Assembly: GCF_025362455.1 (NCBI RefSeq)
Contig: NZ_JANYGJ010000077.1
Location: forward strand, 1-17,302
Length of the DNA: 17,302 nt
Reading direction: 5' to 3'
Source: Deinococcus sp.
GTDB lineage: Bacteria; Deinococcota; Deinococci; Deinococcales; Deinococcaceae
The notes beneath the pieces were generated by a model, which was given only the letters and a program-made list of their open reading frames with translations, made no database searches and was not told the DNA's origin. Position 1 is the first letter of the stretch. Each line of letters starts with the position of its first letter. Made by a program: the position numbers and the translations under genes. Below, piece after piece: positions 1 to 10,658 of this stretch.

Positions 1-944
<944 letters not shown>

Positions 945-950
945 GTGAAA

Positions 951-957
951 CTCCTTT
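951..957 (-). promoter_or_regulatory. Shine-Dalgarno that fixes the TTG start of dppB
   Basis: On the minus strand AAAGGAG ends 6 nt before the TTG at 944. This is the sequence reason for placing the permease start at a non-ATG codon. Confidence 0.75.
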
Positions 958-1018
958 GTGGGTAGTAAGTGGATGAACTATTGATGCTGGTCGAGCTAGT
1001 ATCTATAACTTCTTTTGG

Positions 1019-1048
1019 TTGTCATTCTGAACGAAGTGAAGGATCTCG
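1019..1048. repeat. Dispersed repeat half-site (TTGTCATTCTGAACGAAG type)
   Basis: The stretch beginning TTGTCATTCTGAACGAAG and continuing TGAAGGATCTCG resembles both arms of the palindromic element at 14655-14714 (arms GTCACCCTGAGTCTGGCGAA and, on the other strand, GTCGTTCTGAGCGTAGCGAA). Here only a single arm is present. This kind of intergenic repeat is common in many bacterial genomes; that statement is from general knowledge and not tested here. Confidence 0.6.
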
Positions 1049-1102
1049 TAGTTCAAATGAGGAACCTGATTCAATCGAGGAACGCCCAGATTTCTTGCTA
1101 TT

Positions 1103-1152
1103 GACCCCTCGCCCCCTGGGAGAGGGGCGTTGCGCAGCAACGGGGTGAGGGC
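1103..1152. repeat. Intergenic palindromic repeat (CCCTCGCCCC...GGGGTGAGGG)
   Basis: Outer arms CCCTCGCCCC (1106-1115) and GGGGTGAGGG (1142-1151) pair with one mismatch. Inside is a perfect small hairpin, CGTTGC-GCA-GCAACG (1129-1143 region). The arrangement matches a widespread class of extragenic palindromes. It has no T-run and is more likely a dispersed repeat than a terminator. Confidence 0.6.
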
Positions 1153-1216
1153 CTACCGAGCAGCGTTTCCACTCGAAGGATGAAAGGCTGTTATCTCTTC
1201 TTGTCCAACCAACGCG

Positions 1217-1248
1217 CAGGGCGGAGCCATCACCCGCGCTCCGCCCTG
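1217..1248 (-). terminator. Stem-loop after dppA, likely attenuator or partial terminator
   Basis: Perfect 11-bp inverted repeat CAGGGCGGAGC (1217-1227) and GCTCCGCCCTG (1238-1248) with a 10-nt loop, beginning 11 nt after the dppA stop codon. In the minus direction it is followed by only a weak T-rich stretch (TTGGTTGG), so full termination is uncertain. A stem-loop between a binding-protein gene and its permease gene often protects the upstream message or reduces downstream expression; that role is inferred. Confidence 0.55.
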
Positions 1249-1259
1249 ACGCTCACGGC

Positions 1260-2852
<1,593 letters not shown>

Positions 2853-2990
2853 AGGACCTCCAGAACAAAGGAAAAGGTTCACGGGGAAAAGGGGCGGATC
2901 AGACAAGCTGGTCAGCGTGAGAACTGTAGGAGTTGATTCAAGTGTGGCTGGCGCAAGGTTAAGGTGCGGGAGGCTGGCTTAAGCGTGAGC

Positions 2991-3014
2991 CGTCTCTCAA
3001 TCCCGTCTCAATCC
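2991..3014. repeat. Tandem duplication spanning the livF stop codon
   Basis: CGTCTCTCAATCC (2991-3003) is followed directly by CGTCTCAATCC (3004-3014), a copy lacking 2 nt. The livF stop codon (3008-3010) lies in the second copy. It belongs to the same type of short duplication seen elsewhere in the window. Confidence 0.6.
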
Positions 3015-3740
3015 TCGCCCAGATACGCTTTGCGCACGCTCTCGTCCTGCGCGATGGCGCCCGCCTCGCCCGACAGCTTGACGGCGCCGGTTTGCAGCAC
3101 GTAGGCGTGTTTGGCGACGCTCAGCGCCATCTGGGCGTTCTGCTCGACCAGCAAGATGGTGGTGCCGCGCTTGGCGTTGAGCTCCACGATGATGTCGAAG
3201 ATGGCCTCCACGAACAGCGGAGATAAGCCCATCGAGGGCTCGTCGAGCAGCAGCAGTTTGGGATTGACCATCAGGGCGCGGGCAATCGCCAGCATCTGCT
3301 GTTCGCCGCCCGACATGGTGCCGCCGAGCTGGTGCTCGCGCTCTTTGAGGCGCGGAAAGTAGGTAAAGCCCTCCTGAATGCGCTCCTCGATCAGCCTGCG
3401 GTCGGTGATGGTGTGCGCCCCGATCTCCAGGTTCTCACGCACGGTGAGCTGCGGAAAGATGCGCCGACCCTCCGGTACGTGGCTCATGCCCATTTGCAAA
3501 ATCTGGTGCGCCGGAACGCCGGAGATGTCGCGGCCCTGCATGGTGACGCTGCCCTGGCGGGGTCTCAGCATCCCGCTGATGGTCCGCAGCGTGGTGGTCT
3601 TGCCCGCGCCGTTGCCGCCGATCAGCGCCACGATCTCGCCCTCCGGCACTTTCACGTCGACGCCTTTGAGGGCGTGGATGTGGCCGTAGTAGGTATGCAC
3701 GCCTGTGAGTTCGAGCATGTGGGTGGTCGCCGTTGAGGTC

Positions 3741-3748
<8 letters not shown>
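3008..3748 (-). CDS. livF: Branched-chain amino acid ABC transporter, ATP-binding protein LivF
   Basis: A 246-residue ATPase, one of the two nucleotide-binding subunits of the LivKHMGF importer, acting on the cytoplasmic face of the membrane. Walker A is GGNGAGKTT (44-52), the Q-loop region includes PEGRRIFPQLT (92-102), the ABC signature is MSGGEQQ (145-151) and Walker B is LLLLDEP (165-171). The switch position reads VEQN, with Gln where most ABC ATPases have His; this is usual for LivF and helps separate it from LivG. The start at 3748 overlaps the livG stop by 8 nt, consistent with translational coupling; no strong separate Shine-Dalgarno is visible, and an internal Met at residue 11 is an alternative start. 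It is the last gene of the operon. Confidence 0.95.
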
Positions 3749-4615
<867 letters not shown>

Positions 4616-4619
<4 letters not shown>

Positions 4620-6319
4620 CTGGTGCCCCCGCCGCGCTCGTTGTCGGCCTGGGTGGCGGTACCCGGCGAATAGACTTCAGCGGCGTTTTCCGGGTTGAGC
4701 GTCCCGGCGGTGGCGTCCCTGGACGATGCATCATCCCCAGAACTGTCGGCAGAAGTGTCATTGGGAGAAGTGTCATTGGGAGGATCGTCCTCGTGCATCA
4801 TCAGCCGTTGCCGGGCGCTGGGCAGCAAGCCTTCGGGCCGGAACAGCATCATCATCACCAGAATGACGCCGAAGATCAGGCGGTTGTACTTGGCCGGGTC
4901 GAGGTTGCTGTTGAAGTTCGGCAGCGTCTGGAGCGTCTCGGACAGCGCCGTCAGGCTAGAGAGGTTGAGCCACGTGACGACCGCCGCGCCCAGAATGACG
5001 CCCGCGATGTTGCCCATGCCGCCCAGAATCACCATCGTCAGGACGCTGATGCTTTGAAAGAAAGTGAAACTCTCAGGGGTGATGCTGCCCTGCTTGGCGG
5101 CGAAGATCACGCCCATCACGCCCGCAAAACTGGCCCCGGTGGCAAACGCCATGATTTTGGTGCGGACCAGCGGAATGCCCATCGCCTGCGCGGCGATCTC
5201 GTCCTCGCGGATGGCGATCCAGGCCCGCCCGATGCTGCTGCGTGCGAGCCGGATATTGACGGTAATCACAACACCGATGACGATCAGCACCAGGAAGTAC
5301 AGGAAAAACAGCTTGAACTGCTCCGGCGGGAACTTGAGGGCATCGGCCAGTTTGTCGAGCCAGGACACCGGGGCCGCCGCGATGGGGGAGATGCCGCCGG
5401 GGCCGCTGGTGTACTTGGTCAGGTTGTTGGCGAAGACCCGGATCACCTCGCCCAGTCCCAGCGTGACAATCGCCAGGTAATCACCCTTGAGCTTGAGCAC
5501 CGGCAGCCCGATCAGCACGCCCACGATGGCGGCTACGGCCACGGCCAGGATGATGAAGAGCCAGAAGAAATTGGGGTTGATGCCGGTAGCCAGGGCTTCG
5601 AGCGCCGCCGGGCTGCCGGTGTAGTAGTCGGTGATGGCGGCGGTCAGCAGCGTGGCGACCAGCACCAGCGCGGCTATCACGCCCACCACGATCAGCAGCA
5701 CCGACAGGGCGCGGGCCGCCCGCACGCCGCCGCCCGGCTTGGCCGAGCCGGGGTTGGCCCGGTTGATGCCGCGCAGCCACAGCAGCCCAGCCGCGCCCAG
5801 CAGGGTCAGCAGCAGCGGCACGCCCCAGTCGATCACGCCCAGCGGCTTGTAGGGCAGATCCGATTTGAGGACCGTCTGGAACTGTCCGCTGCCGAAGACG
5901 CCCCACAGGTAGGCGCCCACCGCGAAGAAGGCCACGTAGCCCAGATCGAGCAGTCCGGCCTGGCCCACCACGATATTCAGGCCCAGCGCCAGGGCGGCGA
6001 AGATGCACATCTGAATGGCGAGGTCAAAGAAACTGCCGTTGCCGCGCCCGATGTCGGGGATGACCAGCAGCAACCCCACGCCGCCGACCAGCAGCTTGGC
6101 CCAGGTCGCCGCCCGCCACTGGTAGGCCAGCAGCAAACTGCCCAGAAACGCCGCGAAGATAAACGACACGGCGATGGCGGGCAGCGTGAAGCCCGGCACC
6201 AGACGGCCCGTGCCGTAAAACAGCAGCAGGCCGGTCGTCACGGCGTAGAGCAGCAGCAGGATGGTCCGGTCCGGCGCACCGGGGCCAGCTCTCTTTGGAA
6301 GCAGGGGGGAGGCGTTCAT
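4616..6319 (-). CDS. livM: Branched-chain amino acid ABC transporter permease LivM, enlarged
   Basis: A 567-residue integral membrane permease of the LivM family. The family core is plain: IVVGQAGLLDLGYVAFFAVGA (about 116-136), LPVLKLKGDYLAIVTLGLGE (272-291), the TSGPGGI motif (304-310), and the cytoplasmic coupling region IGRAWIAIREDE (363-374) with AAQAMGIP following. It is longer than the usual 320-420 residues. The extra length consists of two or three N-terminal membrane segments (about 19-90), an insert with hydrophobic segments around 165-230, and a hydrophilic acidic C-terminal tail after about residue 505. The tail includes a perfect duplication, PNDTS twice (514-523), encoded by a 15-bp DNA repeat. 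ATGA overlaps link it to livH upstream and livG downstream. Transport role is secure; the tail's role is unknown. Confidence 0.93.
4751..4780. repeat. Perfect 15-bp tandem duplication inside livM
   Basis: AGAAGTGTCATTGGG occurs twice, at 4751-4765 and 4766-4780, with no mismatch. Being 15 bp it keeps frame and encodes PNDTS twice in the C-terminal tail of LivM. A third partial start (AGGA) follows. Confidence 0.9.
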
Positions 6320-7299
6320 ACCTTCTCCGTGGTGCTGCGGCCCAGCAGCCCGCTGGGTTTGAAGATCAAGATGATAATCAGGGCCATGAAGGCGCCCACG
6401 TCCTTGTATTCGGCCTTGATGGCGCCCAGGAAGGCCAGCTTGGGAAAGATCAGCGAAAACGAGCTGATGACGCCCAGCAGGTTCTCGACGAGCCCCAGTA
6501 CCAGCCCGCCCAGCACCGCGCCGGGAATGGAACCGATGCCGCCCAGCACGGCGGCGCTAAACGCCTTGATGCCCGGCACCGTGCCGCTGTAGGGATCGAG
6601 GTTGGGGAATTTCAGGGCGAACAGCACCCCACCCACCCCGCCCAGCGCCCCGCCGATGGCGAAGGTCAACGCGATCATCCGGTTGGCGTCGATGCCCATC
6701 AGCCCGGCGGTCACCCGGTCCTGGGCGACGGCGCGGATGGCCCGCCCGACCCGGCTGTGGTTGACCAGACGGTCGAGCCCGAACAGCATCACGGCGGCGA
6801 CCACGATCAGCACCAGGTCGCGGACCTTGATGTTGTTGTCGGCCACCGAAAAGACCGTCTGGGTAAAGGCGGTGGGCACGTTGACCGCGAGCTGGAAGCG
6901 GCCCTGGGTGCCCTCGATAAACTTGATGACGTCTTGCAAGATCAGCGACACGCCGATGGCGCTGATGAGCGGCACCAGCTTGGGCGCGGTTCGCAGCGGC
7001 CTGTAGGCCAGGCGTTCGATCAGCACGTTGAGCGTTCCGCAGACCAGCATGGCCACCACCAGCGCGATCACCAGCACCAGGTAGGGGTTCATGCCGCTGC
7101 CGGGCGGCGCGTCGGGGGCCGGGCCGAGCAGCCGGAAAACCTCGAAGGCGACCACCGCGCCGCTCAAAAAGACTTCCGAGTGCGCGAAGTTGATGAGTTG
7201 CAAGATGCCGTAGACCATGGTGTAGCCCAGCGCGATGATGGCGTAGAGGGTGCCCAGGAGCAGGCCGTTGATGAGAATGGCGGTGAGCAGATTTTCCAC
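6316..7299 (-). CDS. livH: Branched-chain amino acid ABC transporter permease LivH
   Basis: A 327-residue inner-membrane permease pairing with LivM to form the channel of the importer. The N-terminus carries the LivH hallmark GTLYAIIALGYTMVYGIL (about 16-33) followed by LINFAHSEVFLSGA, where most family members have INFAHG. The coupling loop is seen in IRAVAQDRVTAGLMGID, and the closing family block AAVLGGIGSIPGAVLGG is near the C-terminus before FKPSGLLG. The start is a GTG at 7299, supported by GAGGT (7306-7310) ending 6 nt upstream. It overlaps livM by 4 nt (ATGA). It is the first gene of the HMGF block, separated from livK by 438 nt. Assignment is secure. Confidence 0.95.
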   Translation of the reverse strand: MENLLTAILINGLLLGTLYAIIALGYTMVYGILQLINFAHSEVFLSGAVVAFEVFRLLGPAPDAPPGSGMNPYLVLVIALVVAMLVCGTLNVLIERLAYRPLRTAPKLVPLISAIGVSLILQDVIKFIEGTQGRFQLAVNVPTAFTQTVFSVADNNIKVRDLVLIVVAAVMLFGLDRLVNHSRVGRAIRAVAQDRVTAGLMGIDANRMIALTFAIGGALGGVGGVLFALKFPNLDPYSGTVPGIKAFSAAVLGGIGSIPGAVLGGLVLGLVENLLGVISSFSLIFPKLAFLGAIKAEYKDVGAFMALIIILIFKPSGLLGRSTTEKV

Positions 7300-7382
7300 G
7301 CGTGTACCTCAACCTTCAGCGCTGGGATGGAGTGGACCGGACATCGAAAGAGGGTGATGGAACAGGGGGTGCTGGAAACAAG

Positions 7383-7415
7383 GCCGGGGTAACGCCGGGG
7401 TAACGCCGGGGTAAC
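7383..7415. repeat. Three perfect copies of an 11-bp unit upstream of livH
   Basis: GCCGGGGTAAC is repeated at 7383-7393, 7394-7404 and 7405-7415 with no mismatch. The array lies 84-116 nt upstream of the livH GTG. The 11-bp period is close to one helical turn, so a protein could meet each copy on the same DNA face, but simple slippage would also make such an array. Confidence 0.85.
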
Positions 7416-7555
7416 ACAGGGAAGGCGAGGGCGGTGCGCGACGAACGCCGACTTGGTATGAATGACGACAAGTCTACAATGCAGCGGCCCCTTTGCTTTA
7501 GCGGGGCGCCGTTTGATCCAGGCTGTGGTCCGGGCCGGGCGCCCGGTACGCTGAA

Positions 7556-7585
7556 GCGGGCCGGGGCATCACGCCTCCGGCCCGC
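7556..7585 (-). terminator. GC-rich stem-loop after livK, possible weak terminator
   Basis: Perfect 9-bp arms GCGGGCCGG (7556-7564) and CCGGCCCGC (7577-7585) with a 12-nt loop, 152 nt after the livK stop. There is no T-run on either side, so intrinsic termination is doubtful; message stabilisation or attenuation is equally possible. Confidence 0.35.
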
Positions 7586-7592
7586 CCCACTG

Positions 7593-7622
7593 GCTAAACA
7601 TGTCCTTGCTAAAAATGTCCTG
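7593..7622. repeat. 15-bp imperfect tandem repeat downstream of livK
   Basis: GCTAAACATGTCCTT (7593-7607) and GCTAAAAATGTCCTG (7608-7622) differ at two positions, and a third partial copy (GCTAAC) begins at 7623. Confidence 0.75.
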
Positions 7623-7737
7623 GCTAACGTTTCGGGCTTCCGCGTCTTGGGCACAGCGGCAGCCACCGGGCCTCGCCGCCTGCCCGCTCCGCCCGGTAAA
7701 CCCAGAGCTTGACAAGAAGGTACTCAGAGCCGGGCGC

Positions 7738-8910
7738 TTACTGCTTGGCGACCTTGACGATCACGGTTCCGGCGGTCGTGAAGTCGAGCTTGCCCGACAC
7801 CGGCTTGACCTGGATGATGAACATCTTGGCGCTGGTGCGGTCCCCGGCGCTGTTGAAGGCGATGGCGCCGGTCAGGGTGCCTTTGTCTATGTTGGTCTTG
7901 CGCACGGCAGCCTCGACGGCGGTGCGGGGGGGCAGCTTGCCGCCGCTCTGCTTGATGGCGTCCATGACGCCCGCCAGCACCACCTTGGCGCTGTCGTAGC
8001 CCATGATGCCGAATCCGGCCAGGTCTTTCTTGTAGGCCGCCTTGTAGCGGCTGGCGATCAGGCGAGCGCCGGGCACCGCTGCGATGGGCGGCGCGACGGT
8101 GGTGAAGTAGATGTCCTTGGCGCCGGTTCCGGCCAGCGAGAGCAGGTCGGGGCTGTCGTAGCCGTCGCCGCCCATCACGGGAATGCTCAGGCCCGCCTCA
8201 CGGAGCTGCTTGGAAAAGGGGCCGACCTGGCCGTACAGACCACCGAAGTAGATGGCGTCGGCGCCCGAACTCTTGATCTTGGTGATGATCGAGGAAAAGT
8301 CGCTCTTCTCGTCGCTGCCTTCGGAAAAGGCGATGGTGACGCCCTTGGACTTCATGCGCGCCTCGGCGGCGTCGGCCAGACCCTGACCATACGGGGTCTT
8401 GTCGTTGAGGACGTAGACCTTCTTGGCCTTGATCGTATCGGTCAGGAAATCGGCGCCCGCCGGACCCTGTGAATCGTCGCGGGCACAGATGCGGTTCATG
8501 TTGGCCAGGCCCCGGTCGGTGACCTTGGGGTTGGTGTTGGCGGGCGAGACGATGGCGACGTGCGCCGGGGCCAGCACCTCGCTCGACGGAATGACCACGC
8601 CGGAGTTCAGCGTGCCGACCATCGCCAGAATCGAGGTGTCGGCGGCGATGCGCCGGGCGTTGGCGGTGCCGGTGGTGGGGTCGGCCTGGTCGTCGTAGGC
8701 GACGAACTGGAGGTCGAAGCCCGCCTTGGCGAAGGCGGCCTTCTGCTCCTTGATGGCCAGCTCGGTGGCGTTGCGGATCTGAAGGCCCAGGTCCGAGCTG
8801 GAACCCGTCAGGGGCGACATGCTGGCGATCTTGATAACGGTCTGGGCACTGGCCGAGCCGAGCGCCAGGCTCGTGAGCAGGGTCAGGGCGAGAAAGCTGG
8901 TCTTCTTCAT
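7738..8910 (-). CDS. livK: Branched-chain amino acid ABC transporter, substrate-binding protein LivK
   Basis: A 390-residue periplasmic-type binding protein (Peripla_BP_6, type I fold) that captures leucine, isoleucine, valine or related amino acids for LivHMGF. Residues 1-22 are a signal peptide (MKKTSFLALTLLTS..., ending SASA) with cleavage before QTVIKIASMSPLTG. Family blocks are visible: LGLQIRNATELAIKE, FVAYDDQADPTTGTANARR, VVIPSSEVLAPAHVAIVSPA, and GDGYDSPDLLSLAG. The start is placed at 8910, not further upstream at 9000, because GGAGG (8914-8918) precedes it and the signal peptide then starts correctly. A promoter lies at 8960-8988. It is upstream of and same-strand with livHMGF. Exact amino-acid preference is unknown. 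Confidence 0.95.
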   Translation of the reverse strand: MKKTSFLALTLLTSLALGSASAQTVIKIASMSPLTGSSSDLGLQIRNATELAIKEQKAAFAKAGFDLQFVAYDDQADPTTGTANARRIAADTSILAMVGTLNSGVVIPSSEVLAPAHVAIVSPANTNPKVTDRGLANMNRICARDDSQGPAGADFLTDTIKAKKVYVLNDKTPYGQGLADAAEARMKSKGVTIAFSEGSDEKSDFSSIITKIKSSGADAIYFGGLYGQVGPFSKQLREAGLSIPVMGGDGYDSPDLLSLAGTGAKDIYFTTVAPPIAAVPGARLIASRYKAAYKKDLAGFGIMGYDSAKVVLAGVMDAIKQSGGKLPPRTAVEAAVRKTNIDKGTLTGAIAFNSAGDRTSAKMFIIQVKPVSGKLDFTTAGTVIVKVAKQ

Positions 8911-9267
8911 ATTCCTCCAGAGGATTGCCGTCAGGCAGGGGTGCAGCGGGACTAAGGGTAGTGTAGGAGCGGCTTCACAGGAAGTCAATGTGAGACTCAT
9001 CGCCCACCCTTCACCTGCCCGGCAACGCAGCTACCCTCAGCAAGTCTGTGGCCTGGAGATTATTGCCTGCTGAAGTGGTTATCAGCAATTCTCATTCAGC
9101 AGCAGGGCCAATAGTCACAGCAGTGGTCCGTGGCGACCTGAACGCCTTAAGACTTGGACATCAAAGCCGTTAGGCGGGGCTTGCAGAGTGTCCAACACGC
9201 TTTCGGCCCCCGGCAGATCAGACCTCGGATTGCGTGCCGGGGCGTTATGCCTGAGACTCAAGGGACC
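8911..9267. other. Divergent spacer between livK and the propeller gene
   Basis: These 357 nt carry the livK promoter and leader at the left. A small hairpin, TGCTGA-(8 nt)-TCAGCA, is at 9068-9087. No convincing promoter for the plus-strand propeller gene was found, and no gene is seen. Confidence 0.5.
8960..8988 (-). promoter_or_regulatory. Sigma-70-like promoter of livK
   Basis: On the minus strand TTGACT (8983-8988) and TACACT (8960-8965) are separated by exactly 17 nt, 50 nt upstream of the livK ATG. The -35 matches the consensus at 5 of 6 positions and the -10 at 4 of 6. Confidence 0.65.
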
Positions 9268-10458
9268 ATGCGAAACCACCTGATGGCCTGCACCACCCTG
9301 ATGCTGATAAGTCTGAGCGGCCTGGCTGGGGGCGCCGGACCGCTGCCCGCGCTGGGCATGCCGCTGAATGTGGTGGGTCACTCGGCCTCGCTGACCGCCC
9401 TGACCACCGACCCAGGCGGCGCTCCCGTGCTGGCCTGGGTCGAGCAGGGACCGTCGGGGGGACGGAATTTTAACCGACTGCGTTCGGCCCGCTGGGACGG
9501 ACAGCGCTGGCAGCCGCTGGGCGGCGTGCTCAACGAGAACCCCGCCCACAACGCCGCGCAGCTCAGCGCCGTGCGCGGCCCAGGCGGTCAGCCCTGGCTC
9601 GGCTGGTCCGAGGACGCGGGCACCGCCCATGTGGACTCCTACCTGATCTCGCGCTGGGACGGGCGTGCCTGGAGCGACCCCTCCAAATACGCCGTGCGGC
9701 GCAACCTCAGCGACGCCGGAAAGTCGCGGGCCTTCGCCGTGACCGCCCAGAACGAGCCGTATCTGACCTGGACCAACATCTATTACCCCGGTGCCAGCGC
9801 AGGCGTGGTGCAGCCGTTCACCTGGCAGGGCAGGCGCTGGGCCGAGAACGCCAAACCGCTCAATCACAGCGTCGCCAACGCCGCGTTTTTTCCGGCGGCG
9901 GCGAGCAGCCCGCAGGGCACCGTCTACACCGCCTGGCTCGAAGGCCGCGTGTCGCATAGCGATGTGTATGTGGCCCGCCAGGAGCAAGGTGGCACCTGGA
10001 CCAACCTGGGCGGGGCGCTGAACTTGCGTCCAAATACGTATACCTTCGCGCCGCAGCTCCGGGCCGGTGCGGGTGGGGCGCTCTTCGCCGCCTGGCTGGA
10101 AGACCAGGGCGGCGTGGACAACCTGTTCGCCAAGCGCTGGACCGGGCAAACCTGGGTGTCACTCGGAACGAGCCTCAACTCGGACCCGAAGGCGCTGGCC
10201 GAGCGGCCCAACCTGGCCTTGGACGCCCGCAGTCAGCCGCTGCTGGCCTGGTCGGAGGGTCAGGAGGGCGGGCGCCGGGTTTACGCCAAACGCTGGACCG
10301 GTCAGCGCTGGCAGCTTCTGGGCGGCGGGCCACTCAACCAAGACGCCCGCCAGGACGCCCACTCCGCCTCTATCACGGCAGACGCTCAGGGCCGGGTGGT
10401 GGTCGCCTGGTGCGAGAAAGTCGGCCCGGAGTACCGGGTGATGGTGCGGCGCTTTTAG
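9268..10458 (+). CDS. Secreted protein with seven propeller-like repeats, function unknown
   Basis: Not a protein I recognise by name. The 396 residues begin with a signal peptide (about 1-24, LMLISLSGLAGGAG). The rest is seven repeats of 52-56 residues. Each has a strand ending in a Trp motif: PVLAW 53-57, PWLGW 109-113, PYLTW 164-168, VYTAW 219-223, LFAAW 272-276, PLLAW 324-328, VVVAW 377-381. This is followed by a WxGxxW-type strand such as RWDGQRW or RWTGQTW, then LGG-x-LN. The last repeat stops after MVRRF, and the missing LGG-LN strand appears at the N-terminus as PALGMPLN (27-34). That is the ring-closure pattern of a beta-propeller, so a seven-bladed propeller is inferred. No catalytic residues are evident; binding of sugar, protein or ligand is possible. 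Start at 9268 is chosen for AAGGGA nearby and the signal peptide; ATG at 9247 or 9283 are alternatives. Confidence 0.8.
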   Translation: MRNHLMACTTLMLISLSGLAGGAGPLPALGMPLNVVGHSASLTALTTDPGGAPVLAWVEQGPSGGRNFNRLRSARWDGQRWQPLGGVLNENPAHNAAQLSAVRGPGGQPWLGWSEDAGTAHVDSYLISRWDGRAWSDPSKYAVRRNLSDAGKSRAFAVTAQNEPYLTWTNIYYPGASAGVVQPFTWQGRRWAENAKPLNHSVANAAFFPAAASSPQGTVYTAWLEGRVSHSDVYVARQEQGGTWTNLGGALNLRPNTYTFAPQLRAGAGGALFAAWLEDQGGVDNLFAKRWTGQTWVSLGTSLNSDPKALAERPNLALDARSQPLLAWSEGQEGGRRVYAKRWTGQRWQLLGGGPLNQDARQDAHSASITADAQGRVVVAWCEKVGPEYRVMVRRF

Positions 10459-10470
10459 AATATATACCTG

Positions 10471-10510
10471 AGTAGAGAAGCAAGTAAAGAAGCAACAGTA
10501 GAGAAGCAAC
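10471..10510. repeat. Three tandem copies of a 12-14-bp unit after the propeller gene
   Basis: AGTAGAGAAGCA (10471-10482), AGTAAAGAAGCAAC (10483-10496) and AGTAGAGAAGCAAC (10497-10510) follow the stop codon of the propeller gene by 12 nt. No intrinsic terminator was seen in the 200-nt convergent gap. Confidence 0.85.
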
Positions 10511-10603
10511 CGAGTCTGCTCAGCCCTGAGTCCCCGACCTGACGACGACAAATCTCCGTCGCCAAACCGCAAAATCCTCCGCGCTGCACCAGAGGCGACG
10601 ACT

Positions 10604-10653
10604 GACTTCGCTGTCTATTTGATCCGCTGTCCATTTGACTTCGCTGTCCATTG
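10604..10653. repeat. Three tandem copies of a 16-17-bp unit just after glnA
   Basis: GACTTCGCTGTCTATTT (10604-10620), GATCCGCTGTCCATTT (10621-10636) and GACTTCGCTGTCCATTG (10637-10653) end 5 nt from the glnA stop codon and so form the start of the glnA 3' untranslated region. Confidence 0.85.
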
Positions 10654-10658
10654 TGCCC

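Larger units (their letters stand above)
945..1259. other. Spacer between dppA and dppB, with stem-loop and two palindromic repeats
   Basis: This 315-nt gap contains no convincing gene. From right to left (minus-strand transcription) it holds a strong stem-loop (1217-1248), an imperfect palindromic element (1103-1152), and a dispersed-repeat half-site (1019-1048), each listed separately. No clear internal promoter for dppB was seen, so read-through from dppA is likely. Confidence 0.6.
7300..7737. other. Spacer between livK and livH with tandem repeats and hairpins
   Basis: No convincing gene was found in these 438 nt. The spacer holds a three-copy 11-bp repeat (7383-7415), a GC-rich stem-loop (7556-7585), a 12-bp palindrome CCGGGCGCCCGG (7535-7546) and a 15-bp repeat (7593-7622). 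No clear -35/-10 pair for livH was seen on the minus strand. The layout suits partial termination after livK, so that the binding protein is made in excess over the membrane subunits; that is inference. Confidence 0.55.

Noticed and set aside
2915..2960. Possible promoter for dppA (TACAGT as -10, minus strand)
   Set aside because: No acceptable -35 box at 16-18 nt; spacing fails for the nearby TTGCGC and TTGAAT.
7383..7622. Short repeats considered as a CRISPR array
   Set aside because: Units are 11-15 bp in direct tandem with no spacers, and no cas genes are present.
9068..9087. Small hairpin TGCTGA/TCAGCA upstream of the propeller gene
   Set aside because: Six-bp stem with no promoter or gene start nearby; could easily occur by chance.
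9115..10149. Minus-strand frame of 344 codons opposite the propeller gene
   Set aside because: The plus strand shows a signal peptide and seven regular repeats; the antisense frame shows neither.
10543..10600. Weak inverted repeats between the propeller gene and glnA as a terminator
   Set aside because: Stems are 5-7 bp with no T-run, and the longer one has a 30-nt loop.
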